64,000 nucleotides of DNA from Planctomycetota bacterium (GCA_021781415.1 JAJXWW010000085.1:62001-126000); one strand, 5' to 3'. Positions 36,301 through 45,018 are shown, counted from the first letter of the stretch. Numbers and translations are program-made. Notes: generated by a model not told the origin, from the sequence alone.

Positions 36301-36442
36301 CCACCTCGTAAACCAGTATGGTTCCGCCGACCAGATCGACGCCGAGACGGAACTTGCCCGCCGCATAGGCCCAACTGCAGACGTAGATGCCCACCAGCAC
36401 GGGGACAACGCAGAAGATAATCCTGCCGAGAAATGATTTCAT
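33389..36442 (-). CDS. secDF: Fused protein translocase subunit SecDF
   Basis: The 1017-residue fusion joins SecD and SecF. The SecD half has a first membrane helix, a large P1 periplasmic domain (DLVGGTILVYEVD, then VEIILPTGG) and five helices with LVLMLGMAVDANVLIYERLREE. The SecF half starts near residue 570, with NIDFIGGTAYTG, a long periplasmic insert and the second six-helix bundle ending YSVNDTIVVFDRIREVRGK. SecDF uses the proton gradient to pull exported proteins across the membrane. An unusually long P4 segment of about 200 residues lies in the SecF half. It is downstream of yajC, as in the common tgt-yajC-secD-secF order. Confidence 0.95.
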   Translation of the reverse strand: MKSFLGRIIFCVVPVLVGIYVCSWAYAAGKFRLGVDLVGGTILVYEVDTTKQQAQGEPVKSDELAAALKRRIDPADLLNVTIRPINSEPARVEIILPTGGQASGRRTLSDEEVQNIKNLIGQQGKLEFKILANPTDDREALERAEEFFRNPDNKSKLDDAEKKGLAPPDPLPQGGGTTFSISLNGENVDYSYNWVLVGKEEIWNLNLNNEANKSAIFAELGKRVADARDKEPIRFNSSRGSQCLLYSRTIRNLNRVSPKDRELGKIYEYFILTRNSQPGKEITGDYLAQAKSGADPRGEPAVHFAFTSEGGALFGELTSLNRPPSKAEGGFKRQLAIVLDGQIQSAPTINDVIYSQGIISGSFNQKKVQELVTILRSGALPATLKREPASENSMGPTLGSDTIFKGTLSVGLAFAAVLAFMLYYYRFAGIVACVALLANLVLTVAFMVLVNATFTLPGLAGLVLMLGMAVDANVLIYERLREERERGASLALAIRNGYDRAFPTIIDTHLSSIFTAIVLYVVGNDQLKGFGISLTMGLIISLFTSLFMTRTMFDFWLSKGWMHNLSFYQGLVRALHRHHWDFMGIRYYWFTATLVLTVLGAGLFFWRLAPDAKGRSVMNIDFIGGTAYTGKLSKPMTIEELREKLERDVLVPGLTKEESELADITVEQVFSRNDTGGRSSFFTVRTADKDARKVQKVVNIRLGDDLEHIELHKVDLDKDGKSATLEFTKPKSDEAEYASRAQVQMLLREVKDDLYPSENRLGFTVEALGEGENGRYAKMKVEPTETMPREQFEKILAQTKQAFDTSPQPERLENFDAQLAANTQERALYAILASWAAILLYLWFRFGNWTFGAAAVLCLLHDLFFTLGFIAACHYLHGTWLGNLLMISDFKIDLPAIAALLTLVGYSVNDTIVVFDRIREVRGKNPILTATMINDSVNQTLTRTILSSMTVWLVVIVLYIFGGEGVHLFSFVMIVGVIVGTYSSIYIASPLLLIFGEGIPTARERQRQEFLAAADRA

Positions 36443-36468
36443 GTTTGGACTTCGTGCCTTTCATCACT

Positions 36469-36539
36469 CCGCCGAGCGGGGGGCGTAAACCCCCCGATTC
36501 CTTAGCCGCATCAGGGGGATTACGCCCCCCGCTCGGCGG
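36469..36539. repeat. 20-bp perfect hairpin between yajC and secDF
   Basis: CCGCCGAGCGGGGGGCGTAA (36469-36488) is perfectly inverted at 36520-36539. The inner bases (ACCCCCC with AGGGGGA) could extend the stem to about 27 pairs with one loop. It begins 3 bases after the yajC stop and ends 27 bases before the secDF start, inside a presumed operon. It could attenuate or process the transcript. Confidence 0.85.
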
Positions 36540-36542
36540 GTA

Positions 36543-36902
36543 TTACGCTTTCACTTCCTTCGCCGCCTTGGCCTCTTTTGCCGCCTCTTCGTTCGTCAGG
36601 TTGCGGAGGACGCTGCCCTTCGTCATTTTCACGCGGACATTATCCGCCACCTTGACCGTGATCTTGTCGTCGGTCTCGCTCACGTCCACCACGGTTCCAT
36701 AAATACCGGCGTTGGTCAGCACTTCATCGTTCTTCTTAAGGTTCTTGACCATCGCCATGCGTTCTTGTTCTTGCTTTTTATGAGGGCGCAAAATCAGCAT
36801 GTAGAACACAATGAAGATGATGGGTAACAGGAACATGATCCCGTTCGTTCCCGGATCGGGACGCGGAGGATCGTCTCCCAGCAAAACCAAGAATCGCAAC
36901 AT
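36543..36902 (-). CDS. yajC: Preprotein translocase subunit YajC
   Basis: The 119-residue protein has one membrane helix (IMFLLPIIFIVFYMLILRP). The conserved QEQERMAMVKNLKKNDEVLTNAGIYGTV follows, and a lysine/alanine-rich tail completes it. YajC associates with SecDF at the translocon. GGAAAGG precedes the ATG. The N-terminal insert PPRPDPGTNG before the helix is slightly longer than in proteobacterial YajC. Confidence 0.93.
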   Translation of the reverse strand: MLRFLVLLGDDPPRPDPGTNGIMFLLPIIFIVFYMLILRPHKKQEQERMAMVKNLKKNDEVLTNAGIYGTVVDVSETDDKITVKVADNVRVKMTKGSVLRNLTNEEAAKEAKAAKEVKA

Positions 36903-36949
36903 GGACACCCTTTCCGCCCGCTGCCGTCTCGTGGATTAAAAAGCATATC

Positions 36950-38059
<1,110 letters not shown>

Positions 38060-38136
38060 TCGGTTAAGTCTTCGCTGTGCCCCTATGCGAAGGAGAGCGC
38101 GAACGCCGCGCTCCCCTTCGGGGTCGAGGCCAATCG

Positions 38137-39471
38137 TTAGTCTCCGCGGAGAGTGAGGCCGAGCTGCGACAGCTTCTCGCGCACTTCGCTCAGCGAGGTG
38201 ATGCCGAAGTTTTTCGACTCCAGGAGTTCGTCCGCCGTGCGATTGACGAGATCGCCCACCATGTTGATGCCCAGGCGATTCATGCACTTGCGGGCGCGGA
38301 CGGACAAATTGAGATCGCTAATTGATTTATTGAGAACCGCCTGCTCTTGCTCGCTCAGCTGTTGGGGCCGATAGCGCGTGTCCGTCGGAGTGCCTTCTTC
38401 CAACGATTGCCCCAGTCGCAACCCCTTGGAAGTCATGATCTCCTTGATTTCTTCGAGCGACGTTTCGCCGAAGTTCTTGCTGCTGAGGAGCTGTTGTTCG
38501 CTGATGCGCGTCAGATCGCCCAGCGTCTTGATGTTCATTTTCTTAAGGCAGTTGCGGCTGCGGACGGACAACTCGAAGTCGGTGACGGAGATTTCCAGCA
38601 CCTGGCTGAAGCGGTTGAAGGTGTGTTCCTCTTCCGGACTGTAGTACATCGTCTGCGATGCCTGCGAGTCCTTGAGGAAGAGGCGCGCTTGCTCGTCGGT
38701 GGGATCGCCGGTCAGTACGCGCCGATAGCATTCGACGGCCTTATCGTATTTCTCGTGATCCTCGTAAAGAACGCCGAGATTCTTTAAGACTCCGACGTGG
38801 ATCGGCGGATGTTTCAAGCAGCGTTCGTAGAAACCGATGGCCTCTTCGTCGTTGCCGGCCAAGTCGTTGGCGTGGGCCAGTTGGAACAGAACGCCGGTGT
38901 GCGCCGGATCGTATTTCTCGGCCTTTTCCAGATGGTCGATGGCGGTTAGCCGTTCGCCCTCGGCAAGATGGCACGAGGCGAGTTGAAAGTGATACTCGGC
39001 GCTATGGCTCGACAGTTCGGCCAGTTTGTTGAGAATGGCGTGGGCTTGGTGCAAGTCACCCTTTTGGCGATAGATGCCGGCGCGTTGGAGCTGCACTTGA
39101 TTGGCGTTGTAGCCGGACTTCTCGGCCTTGTCGTAGGCTTTCAGCGCTTCGTCGAATTCGCGGCGCGAGACCAAAGCCCTACCGAGGTAGAAATTGGCCA
39201 GCGCCCCTTCGCTTTGGCGCAAGTGATCGACGGCTTGTTGAACGTAGCCGAGGAAGAAGGAAGCGATTCCGAGTTTGAGATGCCAGCGTTTGACCGCCGC
39301 GCCGCTGGCGCTCTCGATCTTTTTCTTGATGACCTCCGTGACTTCGCGGAGAGTGCGATACTGCGTGCCCCCTTGGGCCAACGCTTCACGCAGTTTCGAC
39401 ACCGTTCCGGCATCGCAGTCTTCTCGTTCCACCAACAGGGCTTTCAAATCGATCAACATCGGCTCAACCAT
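38137..39471 (-). CDS. TPR protein with two C-terminal RNA polymerase alpha-CTD-like domains
   Basis: This 444-residue protein has five or so tetratricopeptide repeats over roughly residues 65-265, then two tandem helix-hairpin-helix domains that match the C-terminal domain of RNA polymerase alpha. Domain 1 (294-354) keeps the equivalents of E. coli DNA contacts R265, N268 and C269 as R304, N307 and C308. Domain 2 (382-443) keeps the arginine and cysteine but has Lys395 for the asparagine. The polymerase assembly domain is absent. It may tether transcription factors or DNA, and the function is not known to me. GGGAG lies 7 bases before the chosen ATG. Confidence 0.85.
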   Translation of the reverse strand: MVEPMLIDLKALLVEREDCDAGTVSKLREALAQGGTQYRTLREVTEVIKKKIESASGAAVKRWHLKLGIASFFLGYVQQAVDHLRQSEGALANFYLGRALVSRREFDEALKAYDKAEKSGYNANQVQLQRAGIYRQKGDLHQAHAILNKLAELSSHSAEYHFQLASCHLAEGERLTAIDHLEKAEKYDPAHTGVLFQLAHANDLAGNDEEAIGFYERCLKHPPIHVGVLKNLGVLYEDHEKYDKAVECYRRVLTGDPTDEQARLFLKDSQASQTMYYSPEEEHTFNRFSQVLEISVTDFELSVRSRNCLKKMNIKTLGDLTRISEQQLLSSKNFGETSLEEIKEIMTSKGLRLGQSLEEGTPTDTRYRPQQLSEQEQAVLNKSISDLNLSVRARKCMNRLGINMVGDLVNRTADELLESKNFGITSLSEVREKLSQLGLTLRGD

Positions 39472-39570
39472 GCAACGCACTCCCATGAAAACCAGCGCTC
39501 GCGCGTGTCTCTTCACCGATTGCAAAATGTTAGTATAACGGTAGCGGTTGTTCGTGCAAGAGAGGACATC

Positions 39571-39627
39571 GCCAGCCCGCGGCGCAAGCAAGGGAAAAAG
39601 TACCCCTTGCTTGCGCCGCGGGCTGGC
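39571..39627. repeat. 24-bp perfect inverted repeat in a divergent promoter region
   Basis: GCCAGCCCGCGGCGCAAGCA plus AGGG (39571-39594) is perfectly inverted at 39604-39627 with a 9-base loop. It lies between the divergent TPR/alpha-CTD gene and the THUMP methyltransferase, ending 17 bases before the start of the latter. It would therefore be in its leader RNA. A partial copy of the arm (GCGCTACGGGCTGGTTT) occurs near 40805-40821. Confidence 0.85.
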
Positions 39628-39643
39628 AGGCGGGGTCGCAGTC

Positions 39644-40744
39644 ATGTCGCGTTCGCGTTCTCAACCTTCCACACCACCCGCCTGTTACGCGATGGTCCAC
39701 CCCGGCTTGGAACCGATTGCCGCCGAGGAGATCGAGCGCGACTTCGGCGGGGAAGTCAAGAAGACGGGGAATGGCATCGTCGTTTTCCGCGCGCCGAGCC
39801 TCGACGAGCGCTTGCTCAGTTTACGCACCACGGAAGACGTGTTCCTCTTCGCCTGGGGCAGCGATCGCCTCACGCATCGGGCCGCCGATCTGGAGAGCAT
39901 TCGCCGATGGACGGCGCGCGAGGCGGACTGGCAATCCCTGCTGCGCATCCATCACGGCCTCCGACCGAAACCGAAAGGGAGAACGACGTATCGCCTCGTA
40001 ACGCAAATGGAAGGACAACACGCCTATCTTCGCCGCGATGCCCGCAAGGCGCTGGCGCAGGGGTTGGCGAACGTCGTTCCAGAGAGTTGGCGACCCGCCG
40101 AAGAGAACGCCGCCGTCGAGTTCTGGTTGACCATTCACGAAGAGACGGCCGTTTGCGGTCTGCGATTGTCGGATCGGACCATGCGTCATCGCGATTACAA
40201 GCTGGAGCATCGACCTGCCTCGTTGCGTCCGACCATCGCGGCGGCGATGGTTCGCTTGGCCGAGATTCGACCGCGCCACGTTTTCCTCGATCCGATGTGC
40301 GGGGCGGGTACGCTTCTAGCCGAACGTACGATCGCCGGACAACGTATTCGGGGCGGGTTTGCTGCAGCTTGGGGCGGCGACATCGAATTCAGCGCCGTTC
40401 GCGCCGCGGCCATCAATCTGCGCCGTCTCGGTTCGGTCCTGCTGGCCCGCTGGGACGCTACTCGTTTACCCCTCGCGTCCGAGTCGGTCGATCGCATCGC
40501 CACCAATCCACCGTTCGGCAAGCAACTGAGCAGCCCCGAGGCCGTTGGGCCGCTCTATCGCGCCATGCTCCGCGAGTACGATCGCGTGCTGCGTCCCGAT
40601 GGGGTTGCGGTGATCGTGGTCAGCGCAGCCGGCGAATTGCGCTCCGCCGCGCGAACGGTCGGTTGGCAACAACGAAGGCAAGTATCGATCCGCGTCCTCG
40701 GTCAGCCCGCAGTTATTAGCGTCTGGCGGAAGGCGGGAAAGTAG
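39644..40744 (+). CDS. THUMP-domain RNA methyltransferase (RlmL/Trm14 type)
   Basis: The 366-residue protein has an N-terminal ferredoxin-like/THUMP region to about residue 170, beginning YAMVHPGLEPIAAEEIE. A Rossmann methyltransferase follows, with the SAM site FLDPMCGAGTLLAER and the target-base motif NPPFGKQ, which marks N-methylation of guanine or adenine in RNA. Close families are RlmL (23S rRNA m2G) and Trm14 (tRNA m2G6). It lacks the second RlmK-like domain of E. coli RlmL. AGGCGGGG precedes the ATG. Confidence 0.88.
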   Translation: MSRSRSQPSTPPACYAMVHPGLEPIAAEEIERDFGGEVKKTGNGIVVFRAPSLDERLLSLRTTEDVFLFAWGSDRLTHRAADLESIRRWTAREADWQSLLRIHHGLRPKPKGRTTYRLVTQMEGQHAYLRRDARKALAQGLANVVPESWRPAEENAAVEFWLTIHEETAVCGLRLSDRTMRHRDYKLEHRPASLRPTIAAAMVRLAEIRPRHVFLDPMCGAGTLLAERTIAGQRIRGGFAAAWGGDIEFSAVRAAAINLRRLGSVLLARWDATRLPLASESVDRIATNPPFGKQLSSPEAVGPLYRAMLREYDRVLRPDGVAVIVVSAAGELRSAARTVGWQQRRQVSIRVLGQPAVISVWRKAGK

Positions 40745-40847
40745 AGTAGCATAAGCTATCAGTCCGAAGCCCCATCGAAAGGCTATTCGACTACCCTTCG
40801 CAGGCGCTACGGGCTGGTTTATCTTCAGATCTTTCAGGGCGATTATC

Positions 40848-41777
40848 ATGGCTTCCCAGCGACTTACCTGCCCCGATTGCAAATCGGTACTTCGTCCGGC
40901 CAAACCTGTGCCCGACGGTAAGAAAGTCAAATGTCCCAAGTGCGGCGGCTTCTTCACCACGCCCGGACTTCTCGAACGGGAACCCGCGCGAAAGAAACCT
41001 GCCGCCATCAAGACGGCGAAAGAAACCAACAAGAAACCCGCGGCTCCCAAGCCTCCCGCCGACACCGATGAAGGCGACGGTATTTACAGCTACATACCCG
41101 AAGACAAAAAAGCCGAAGAGGACAAACCGGACATCGAGTATGCTCCCGATATGTCCATCAAAGACTTGCGCGGTCCAGCTCAGGCCGCCGTCGTCTCCCC
41201 GTCCAATTACATGCTCATTCTCGGCGGATTGGGCTGCCTGAGCAATCTCTTCCTCATCTGCGTCAGCTTCTGGCCGATGGTCTTCAGCGACTCTCCGGTC
41301 GATTGGAAGAAGGTGCTTACGCTGTACTATAAAGACGACAAAAACGCCGTTCAGCGCGTCGATGGAATTAAAGAGTATAAAGACCTTAAAGACAAAGACT
41401 TGGACATCGTGCAAGATGCCGAGGCCGACGCACGGTTGTACCGCTTCATTGCGATGGGCGTATACATTTTCCTATTCCTCTACAATGCCGTCGCCATTAT
41501 CGGGGCGGTGAAGATGCAGAATCTGGAATCGCGCGGCTGGGGTATCGCTTCCAGCATTATGACGATCTTGCCATTGAGTTCCGGCGGCCTCAGCTCCTTG
41601 GTCGGTGGCCTATTCTACTTCACCATCGGCTCGTGGGTGTTGGAAGAGATGAATGCCTACTACTCGTCCGGCATCAGTTCGTTGCCCTATTTGTTCGCGC
41701 TCTTTGTCGGCGTATGGTCGCTGCGCACGCTGATGTCGCAAGAAGTGATCGACGGCTTCGAATATGTGGCGGAGTAA
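40848..41777 (+). CDS. Zinc-ribbon membrane protein, unknown function
   Basis: The 309-residue protein starts with a zinc ribbon (CPDCKSVLRPAKPVPDGKKVKCPKCG, cysteines at about 8, 11, 29 and 32). A lysine/proline/alanine-rich linker runs to about 120. Four transmembrane helices follow, with a charged loop between the first two. It resembles the many planctomycete proteins that place an MJ0042-like zinc finger before membrane segments. Its ribosome site is weak (CAGGGCG). Its stop is directly followed by the hairpin array. Confidence 0.72.
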   Translation: MASQRLTCPDCKSVLRPAKPVPDGKKVKCPKCGGFFTTPGLLEREPARKKPAAIKTAKETNKKPAAPKPPADTDEGDGIYSYIPEDKKAEEDKPDIEYAPDMSIKDLRGPAQAAVVSPSNYMLILGGLGCLSNLFLICVSFWPMVFSDSPVDWKKVLTLYYKDDKNAVQRVDGIKEYKDLKDKDLDIVQDAEADARLYRFIAMGVYIFLFLYNAVAIIGAVKMQNLESRGWGIASSIMTILPLSSGGLSSLVGGLFYFTIGSWVLEEMNAYYSSGISSLPYLFALFVGVWSLRTLMSQEVIDGFEYVAE

Positions 41778-41780
41778 GAG

Positions 41781-42063
41781 GCGAACCGGCAGCGTAAGCT
41801 GCCGGGTTGTACGCTCCTCACCCAGTTCGCCCTACCCGGCAGCTTACGCTGCCGGTTCGCCTTACCCGGCAGATGACGCTGCCGGTTACCCGGCAGATGA
41901 CGCTGCCGGTTCGCCCTACCCGGCAGATGACGCTGCCAGTTCGCCCTACCCGGCAGCTTACGCTGCCGGTTCGCCTTACCCGGCAGATGACGCTGCCGGT
42001 TACCCGGCAGATGACGCTGCCGGTTCGCCTTACCCGGCAGATGACGCTGCCGGTTCGCCTTAC
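41781..42063. repeat. Nine-unit array of the CCGGCAGC hairpin, with a 114-bp higher-order duplication
   Basis: Hairpin units start at 41786, 41836, 41866, 41890, 41920, 41950, 41980, 42004 and 42034. The first is in the forward sense and the rest are inverted. Units two to five (loop types TTAC, ATGAC, ATGAC, ATGAC; spacing 30, 24, 30) recur as units six to nine exactly 114 bases later with only about three substitutions. All spacings within the block are multiples of 3, so several frames stay open artificially. The array fills the whole gap between two convergent genes and its end contains the leuD stop codon. Confidence 0.95.
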
Positions 42064-42623
42064 ACTTTTAGCATGCCGCTTTTGCGAGCGAACGGGAAGA
42101 TGCCGCCCGCCTCCAGGATGGGCGCGACTTCGCCCAGCGGCTTTAATTCGTACCGTTCGCCGGTCGTGATGTTGTGCAATGTGTGTGCGACCACATCCAG
42201 ACGCAGTTCGTCGCCGGTGCAGACGCGCTCGCACAATCGCTCGACGCATTCCAGCGGAATCAAATAGCCGCCGTTTACCGAGTTACGATAGAAGATACGC
42301 GCGTAGAACTCGGCGACGACGGCTTCGATGCCGGCGGCGTCCAACGCGATCGGCGCGTGTTCGCGCGACGAACCGCAGCCGAAGTTCTTGCCGGCGACGA
42401 CGATTTTGTAGGGCGAGACAAACTCGTCGTCGGTATGAAACGGCACATGCCCCTTGGGCAAACCCGCTTGCGACGGCGGCACGCTGCTGAGCGCGTATTT
42501 GCCGAATTGCTTGTATTCCTCTGGAATCGACGGGTTGAACGTCAGATACTGAGCGGGAATGATCTGATCGGTATCAATGTTGTCGCCCAGGACATAGGCT
42601 TTGCCGGTGATGGTCGTTTGCAT
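42060..42623 (-). CDS. leuD: 3-isopropylmalate dehydratase, small subunit
   Basis: The protein of 187 residues is the swivel-domain subunit of isopropylmalate isomerase in leucine synthesis. It shows GDNIDTDQIIPAQYL near the N-terminus and the substrate-binding loop GKNFGCGSSREHAP. It functions with LeuC, encoded just upstream. A 23-bp hairpin separates the two coding regions. Its TAA stop falls in the last bases of the hairpin-repeat array, so the array abuts the gene without a gap. Confidence 0.95.
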   Translation of the reverse strand: MQTTITGKAYVLGDNIDTDQIIPAQYLTFNPSIPEEYKQFGKYALSSVPPSQAGLPKGHVPFHTDDEFVSPYKIVVAGKNFGCGSSREHAPIALDAAGIEAVVAEFYARIFYRNSVNGGYLIPLECVERLCERVCTGDELRLDVVAHTLHNITTGERYELKPLGEVAPILEAGGIFPFARKSGMLKV

Positions 42624-42631
42624 AATTCCTC

Positions 42632-42685
42632 AGTTCTGAGTGCTGAGTTCTGAGTGCCAAGTCTCAGAACTCAGCACTCAGAACT
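42632..42685. repeat. 23-bp perfect hairpin between leuC and leuD
   Basis: AGTTCTGAGTGCTGAGTTCT plus GAG (42632-42654) is perfectly inverted at 42663-42685, loop TGCCAAGT. It ends 5 bases from the leuC stop and begins 9 bases before the leuD start (minus-strand sense). Unlike other repeats here it is AT-rich and built from CTGAGT steps. A related CTGAGTTCTGAGT run occurs near 29760. Confidence 0.88.
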
Positions 42686-42690
42686 AGGGT

Positions 42691-43998
42691 TTACTCCAGG
42701 TACTCGCGCGGATCGGTGATGACGCCGTTGAGCGCGCTGGCGGCCACGGTCAGCGGGCTGGCAAGGTAGACGCGCGCCTCCTTGTGTCCCATGCGTCCGG
42801 GGAAGTTGCGATTGGTCGTGCTGATGCAACTGAGCGGCTGATTGAGCCGACCGAAGGTATCGCTCGGTCCTCCAAGGCAGGCGGCGCAGGAAGGAGGACC
42901 GACCTTGGCTCCGGCGGACAGAAACACTTCTTCGAGCGTTTGTCCGCCGATTTTCTCCGATTTCAGCCCCGAGGCCACTTCGCTGGTGGCCGGGACAACG
43001 AACGTGTCGATCTTCACGCTCTTGTCCTTGAGTATTTTAGCGGCGGCGCGGAAGTCGGTGAGCTTTCCTCCAGTACAAGAGCCGATATAGGCGCGATCGA
43101 GTTTCGTCCCGCGAACTTCGCCGACGGCGGCGCGATTGTCGGGACTGTGCGGCTTGGCGACGACCGGTTGCAACTTCGTCACATCGTAGACCTTTTCATG
43201 GATGAACTTCGCGCCGGGGTCGGTGTGGACCATAGTATACGTCTTGGCGTGCTTGTTGCGGGCGTTGACGTAATCGAGCGTCACTTTGTCCGGCGCGATG
43301 ATGCCGTTTTTGCCGCCGGCTTCGATGACCATGTTGCATAGCGTCATGCGTTCTTCGATGTTCAGCGCGTAGACGCCGTCGCCGTCGAACTCCATCGCGC
43401 GATAGGTCGCTCCGTCGCAGCCGATGTCGCCGATGACGGCGAGGATGAGATCTTTCGCCATCAAATACGGCGGCAGTTGACCGTGAAAGACGAACCGCAT
43501 CGTCGGCGGCACCTTGACCCACAGCTTGCCCGTACCGAGGATGAAGCCCGCGTCGGTATTGCCGATGCCGGTGGCGAACTCGCCGAACGCCCCCGCCGTG
43601 CAGGTATGGCTATCGGTGCCGAATAGCACTTCGCCGGGCCTCGTGTGTCCTTCCTCGGGCAGCGCGATGTGGCAAACGCCTTTGTATTGATCGGTGCCAA
43701 CGTCGTAGTAGTAGGGCAAGCCCTGCTCGCGGACGAACTCGCGCAGCACATCGACGTTGCGATTGGCCATCTTGTCGGCGGTGAAAATGTAGTGATCGGG
43801 AACGATCACTACTTTCTCCCGATCCCAAACTTTGGCATCTTTGCCGAAGTGTTGTTTGAACACGCCGATGGTCCCTGGCCCGCAAACGTCGTGCGTCATC
43901 AGAACATCGACATCTACCCAAATGTTGTCGCCTGGCCCAACGGCATCGCGTCCGGCGTGTTGGGCGAGGATCTTTTCGGTCAAAGTCATCGGCGTCAT
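42691..43998 (-). CDS. leuC: 3-isopropylmalate dehydratase, large subunit
   Basis: The 435-residue [4Fe-4S] subunit isomerises 2- to 3-isopropylmalate with LeuD. Cluster cysteines are in GSCTGGK and the pair CAACLGG; GTDSHTCTAGAFG and TNRNFPGRMG are other aconitase-family landmarks. The length is that of the shorter, archaeal/homoaconitase-like LeuC class rather than the 465-residue proteobacterial form. GGGAG lies 10 bases before the ATG. It is followed by leuD across a hairpin. Confidence 0.95.
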   Translation of the reverse strand: MTPMTLTEKILAQHAGRDAVGPGDNIWVDVDVLMTHDVCGPGTIGVFKQHFGKDAKVWDREKVVIVPDHYIFTADKMANRNVDVLREFVREQGLPYYYDVGTDQYKGVCHIALPEEGHTRPGEVLFGTDSHTCTAGAFGEFATGIGNTDAGFILGTGKLWVKVPPTMRFVFHGQLPPYLMAKDLILAVIGDIGCDGATYRAMEFDGDGVYALNIEERMTLCNMVIEAGGKNGIIAPDKVTLDYVNARNKHAKTYTMVHTDPGAKFIHEKVYDVTKLQPVVAKPHSPDNRAAVGEVRGTKLDRAYIGSCTGGKLTDFRAAAKILKDKSVKIDTFVVPATSEVASGLKSEKIGGQTLEEVFLSAGAKVGPPSCAACLGGPSDTFGRLNQPLSCISTTNRNFPGRMGHKEARVYLASPLTVAASALNGVITDPREYLE

Positions 43999-44129
43999 GT
44001 ATCGCTGGCTCCCTGAGCGTCGTGGCATCCGAACTGATAGTATATTCGGCCAGAGAAAAAGGACATGCTTCCTTCTCGGTTAGCCGCAACCTGAAGGGGA
44101 GCGCGTGGAGGAGCGGCTCGACGAGGATT

Positions 44130-44807
44130 CTATTTCGCGCGGTTGGTTGGAGGAGGAGGAGGACCGAAGATCGTTTCCGGTTTGGGAAGCGATTTGAAAT
44201 CGCAGTGGGCCAAGCGTTCGAGGATTACTTGTTCCAGCTTGTAATCGCGGCCAATGGGAATCCAGCTCGGTTCGTACACGGGCTGCTCGATGACTTCAAA
44301 TTGACGTTCGATGGTGCTGACCATGTTGAAACTGGCGGAACCGGCCGTGGCGCGCAACGGAGCTGGGAGATCTTCCAACTCTTTTAATACTTTCACGTCG
44401 ATGTAATAACCACCGTCGTCGGCCGTGGAGATGAGCAAGATACAGCGATGGCGGATCGTTTGAAAGCTGGCCAAGATTCTCTGATAGAGATCGGGGCTGC
44501 CCGGTTTCCAAGGTTGCTCGATACCCGGAGCGACCGCCGGTTGCGATTCGATGCGACCCTCGAAGCGATTGGAGTAGGCGATCTCGAAGAAGTCGTCGAC
44601 CACGTCCAGTGCCTTCTGATAAATCTTGTCGTAAACCTCCGGCTGCGGCCCTTGGGGAAGATAGAGAGGATTCTCTTGGGCCACCCACTGATCGGGCCTC
44701 AAAATGATGGGGTTCTCTTGGAGCGGGCCGGTCGAACAGCCGGCGAACACAAGAGCCGCCAAGCTCGCGCTTCCGACGATGAATTGTCGGCGGTTGATGC
44801 GCCCCAT
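44130..44807 (-). CDS. Hypothetical lipoprotein
   Basis: About 225 residues. A twin-arginine-like N-terminus (INRRQFIVGSASLAALVFAGC) ends in a lipobox cysteine, so it could be a Tat-exported lipoprotein. The mature domain has mixed alpha/beta composition and ends in a proline-rich tail (FGPPPPPTN). No family recognised. GAGG precedes the ATG at 44807, and an in-frame upstream extension is not supported. It is upstream of leuC by about 130 bases and probably transcribed separately. Confidence 0.68.
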   Translation of the reverse strand: MGRINRRQFIVGSASLAALVFAGCSTGPLQENPIILRPDQWVAQENPLYLPQGPQPEVYDKIYQKALDVVDDFFEIAYSNRFEGRIESQPAVAPGIEQPWKPGSPDLYQRILASFQTIRHRCILLISTADDGGYYIDVKVLKELEDLPAPLRATAGSASFNMVSTIERQFEVIEQPVYEPSWIPIGRDYKLEQVILERLAHCDFKSLPKPETIFGPPPPPTNRAK

Positions 44808-45018
44808 ACCGATTCCTCGTCGCCTCATCGCCAGCGCAGCCGACGACCGTGCGCCCCCAAACTCTCTGTTACGACTAAGGGGAGGGGTTATGCCAATCGA
44901 GCGACGATAAGTCAAGGCCGATTGCGACGACAGATCGCCTTGCTCCGTTCGCGCGCTTCCTGTACAGTGCCGCTTCGTTCATGGAAGACGAGTTTGTTCC
45001 GATGAGAAGGGATGCACG

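Noticed and set aside
39472..39645. Longer start for the TPR/alpha-CTD protein
   Set aside because: The extension would translate one arm of the 24-bp hairpin and low-complexity sequence; GGGAG supports the start at 39471.
41781..42063. CRISPR-like array
   Set aside because: The units are near-identical and contiguous with short constant flanks; there are no unique spacers and no cas genes.
41764..42267. Long repetitive proteins (PYPADDAAG-type or its other-frame and antisense versions) across the hairpin array
   Set aside because: Array spacings are multiples of three, which keeps several frames open on both strands at once. The frames run into leuD and have no ribosome site, so they are artefacts of the repeat.
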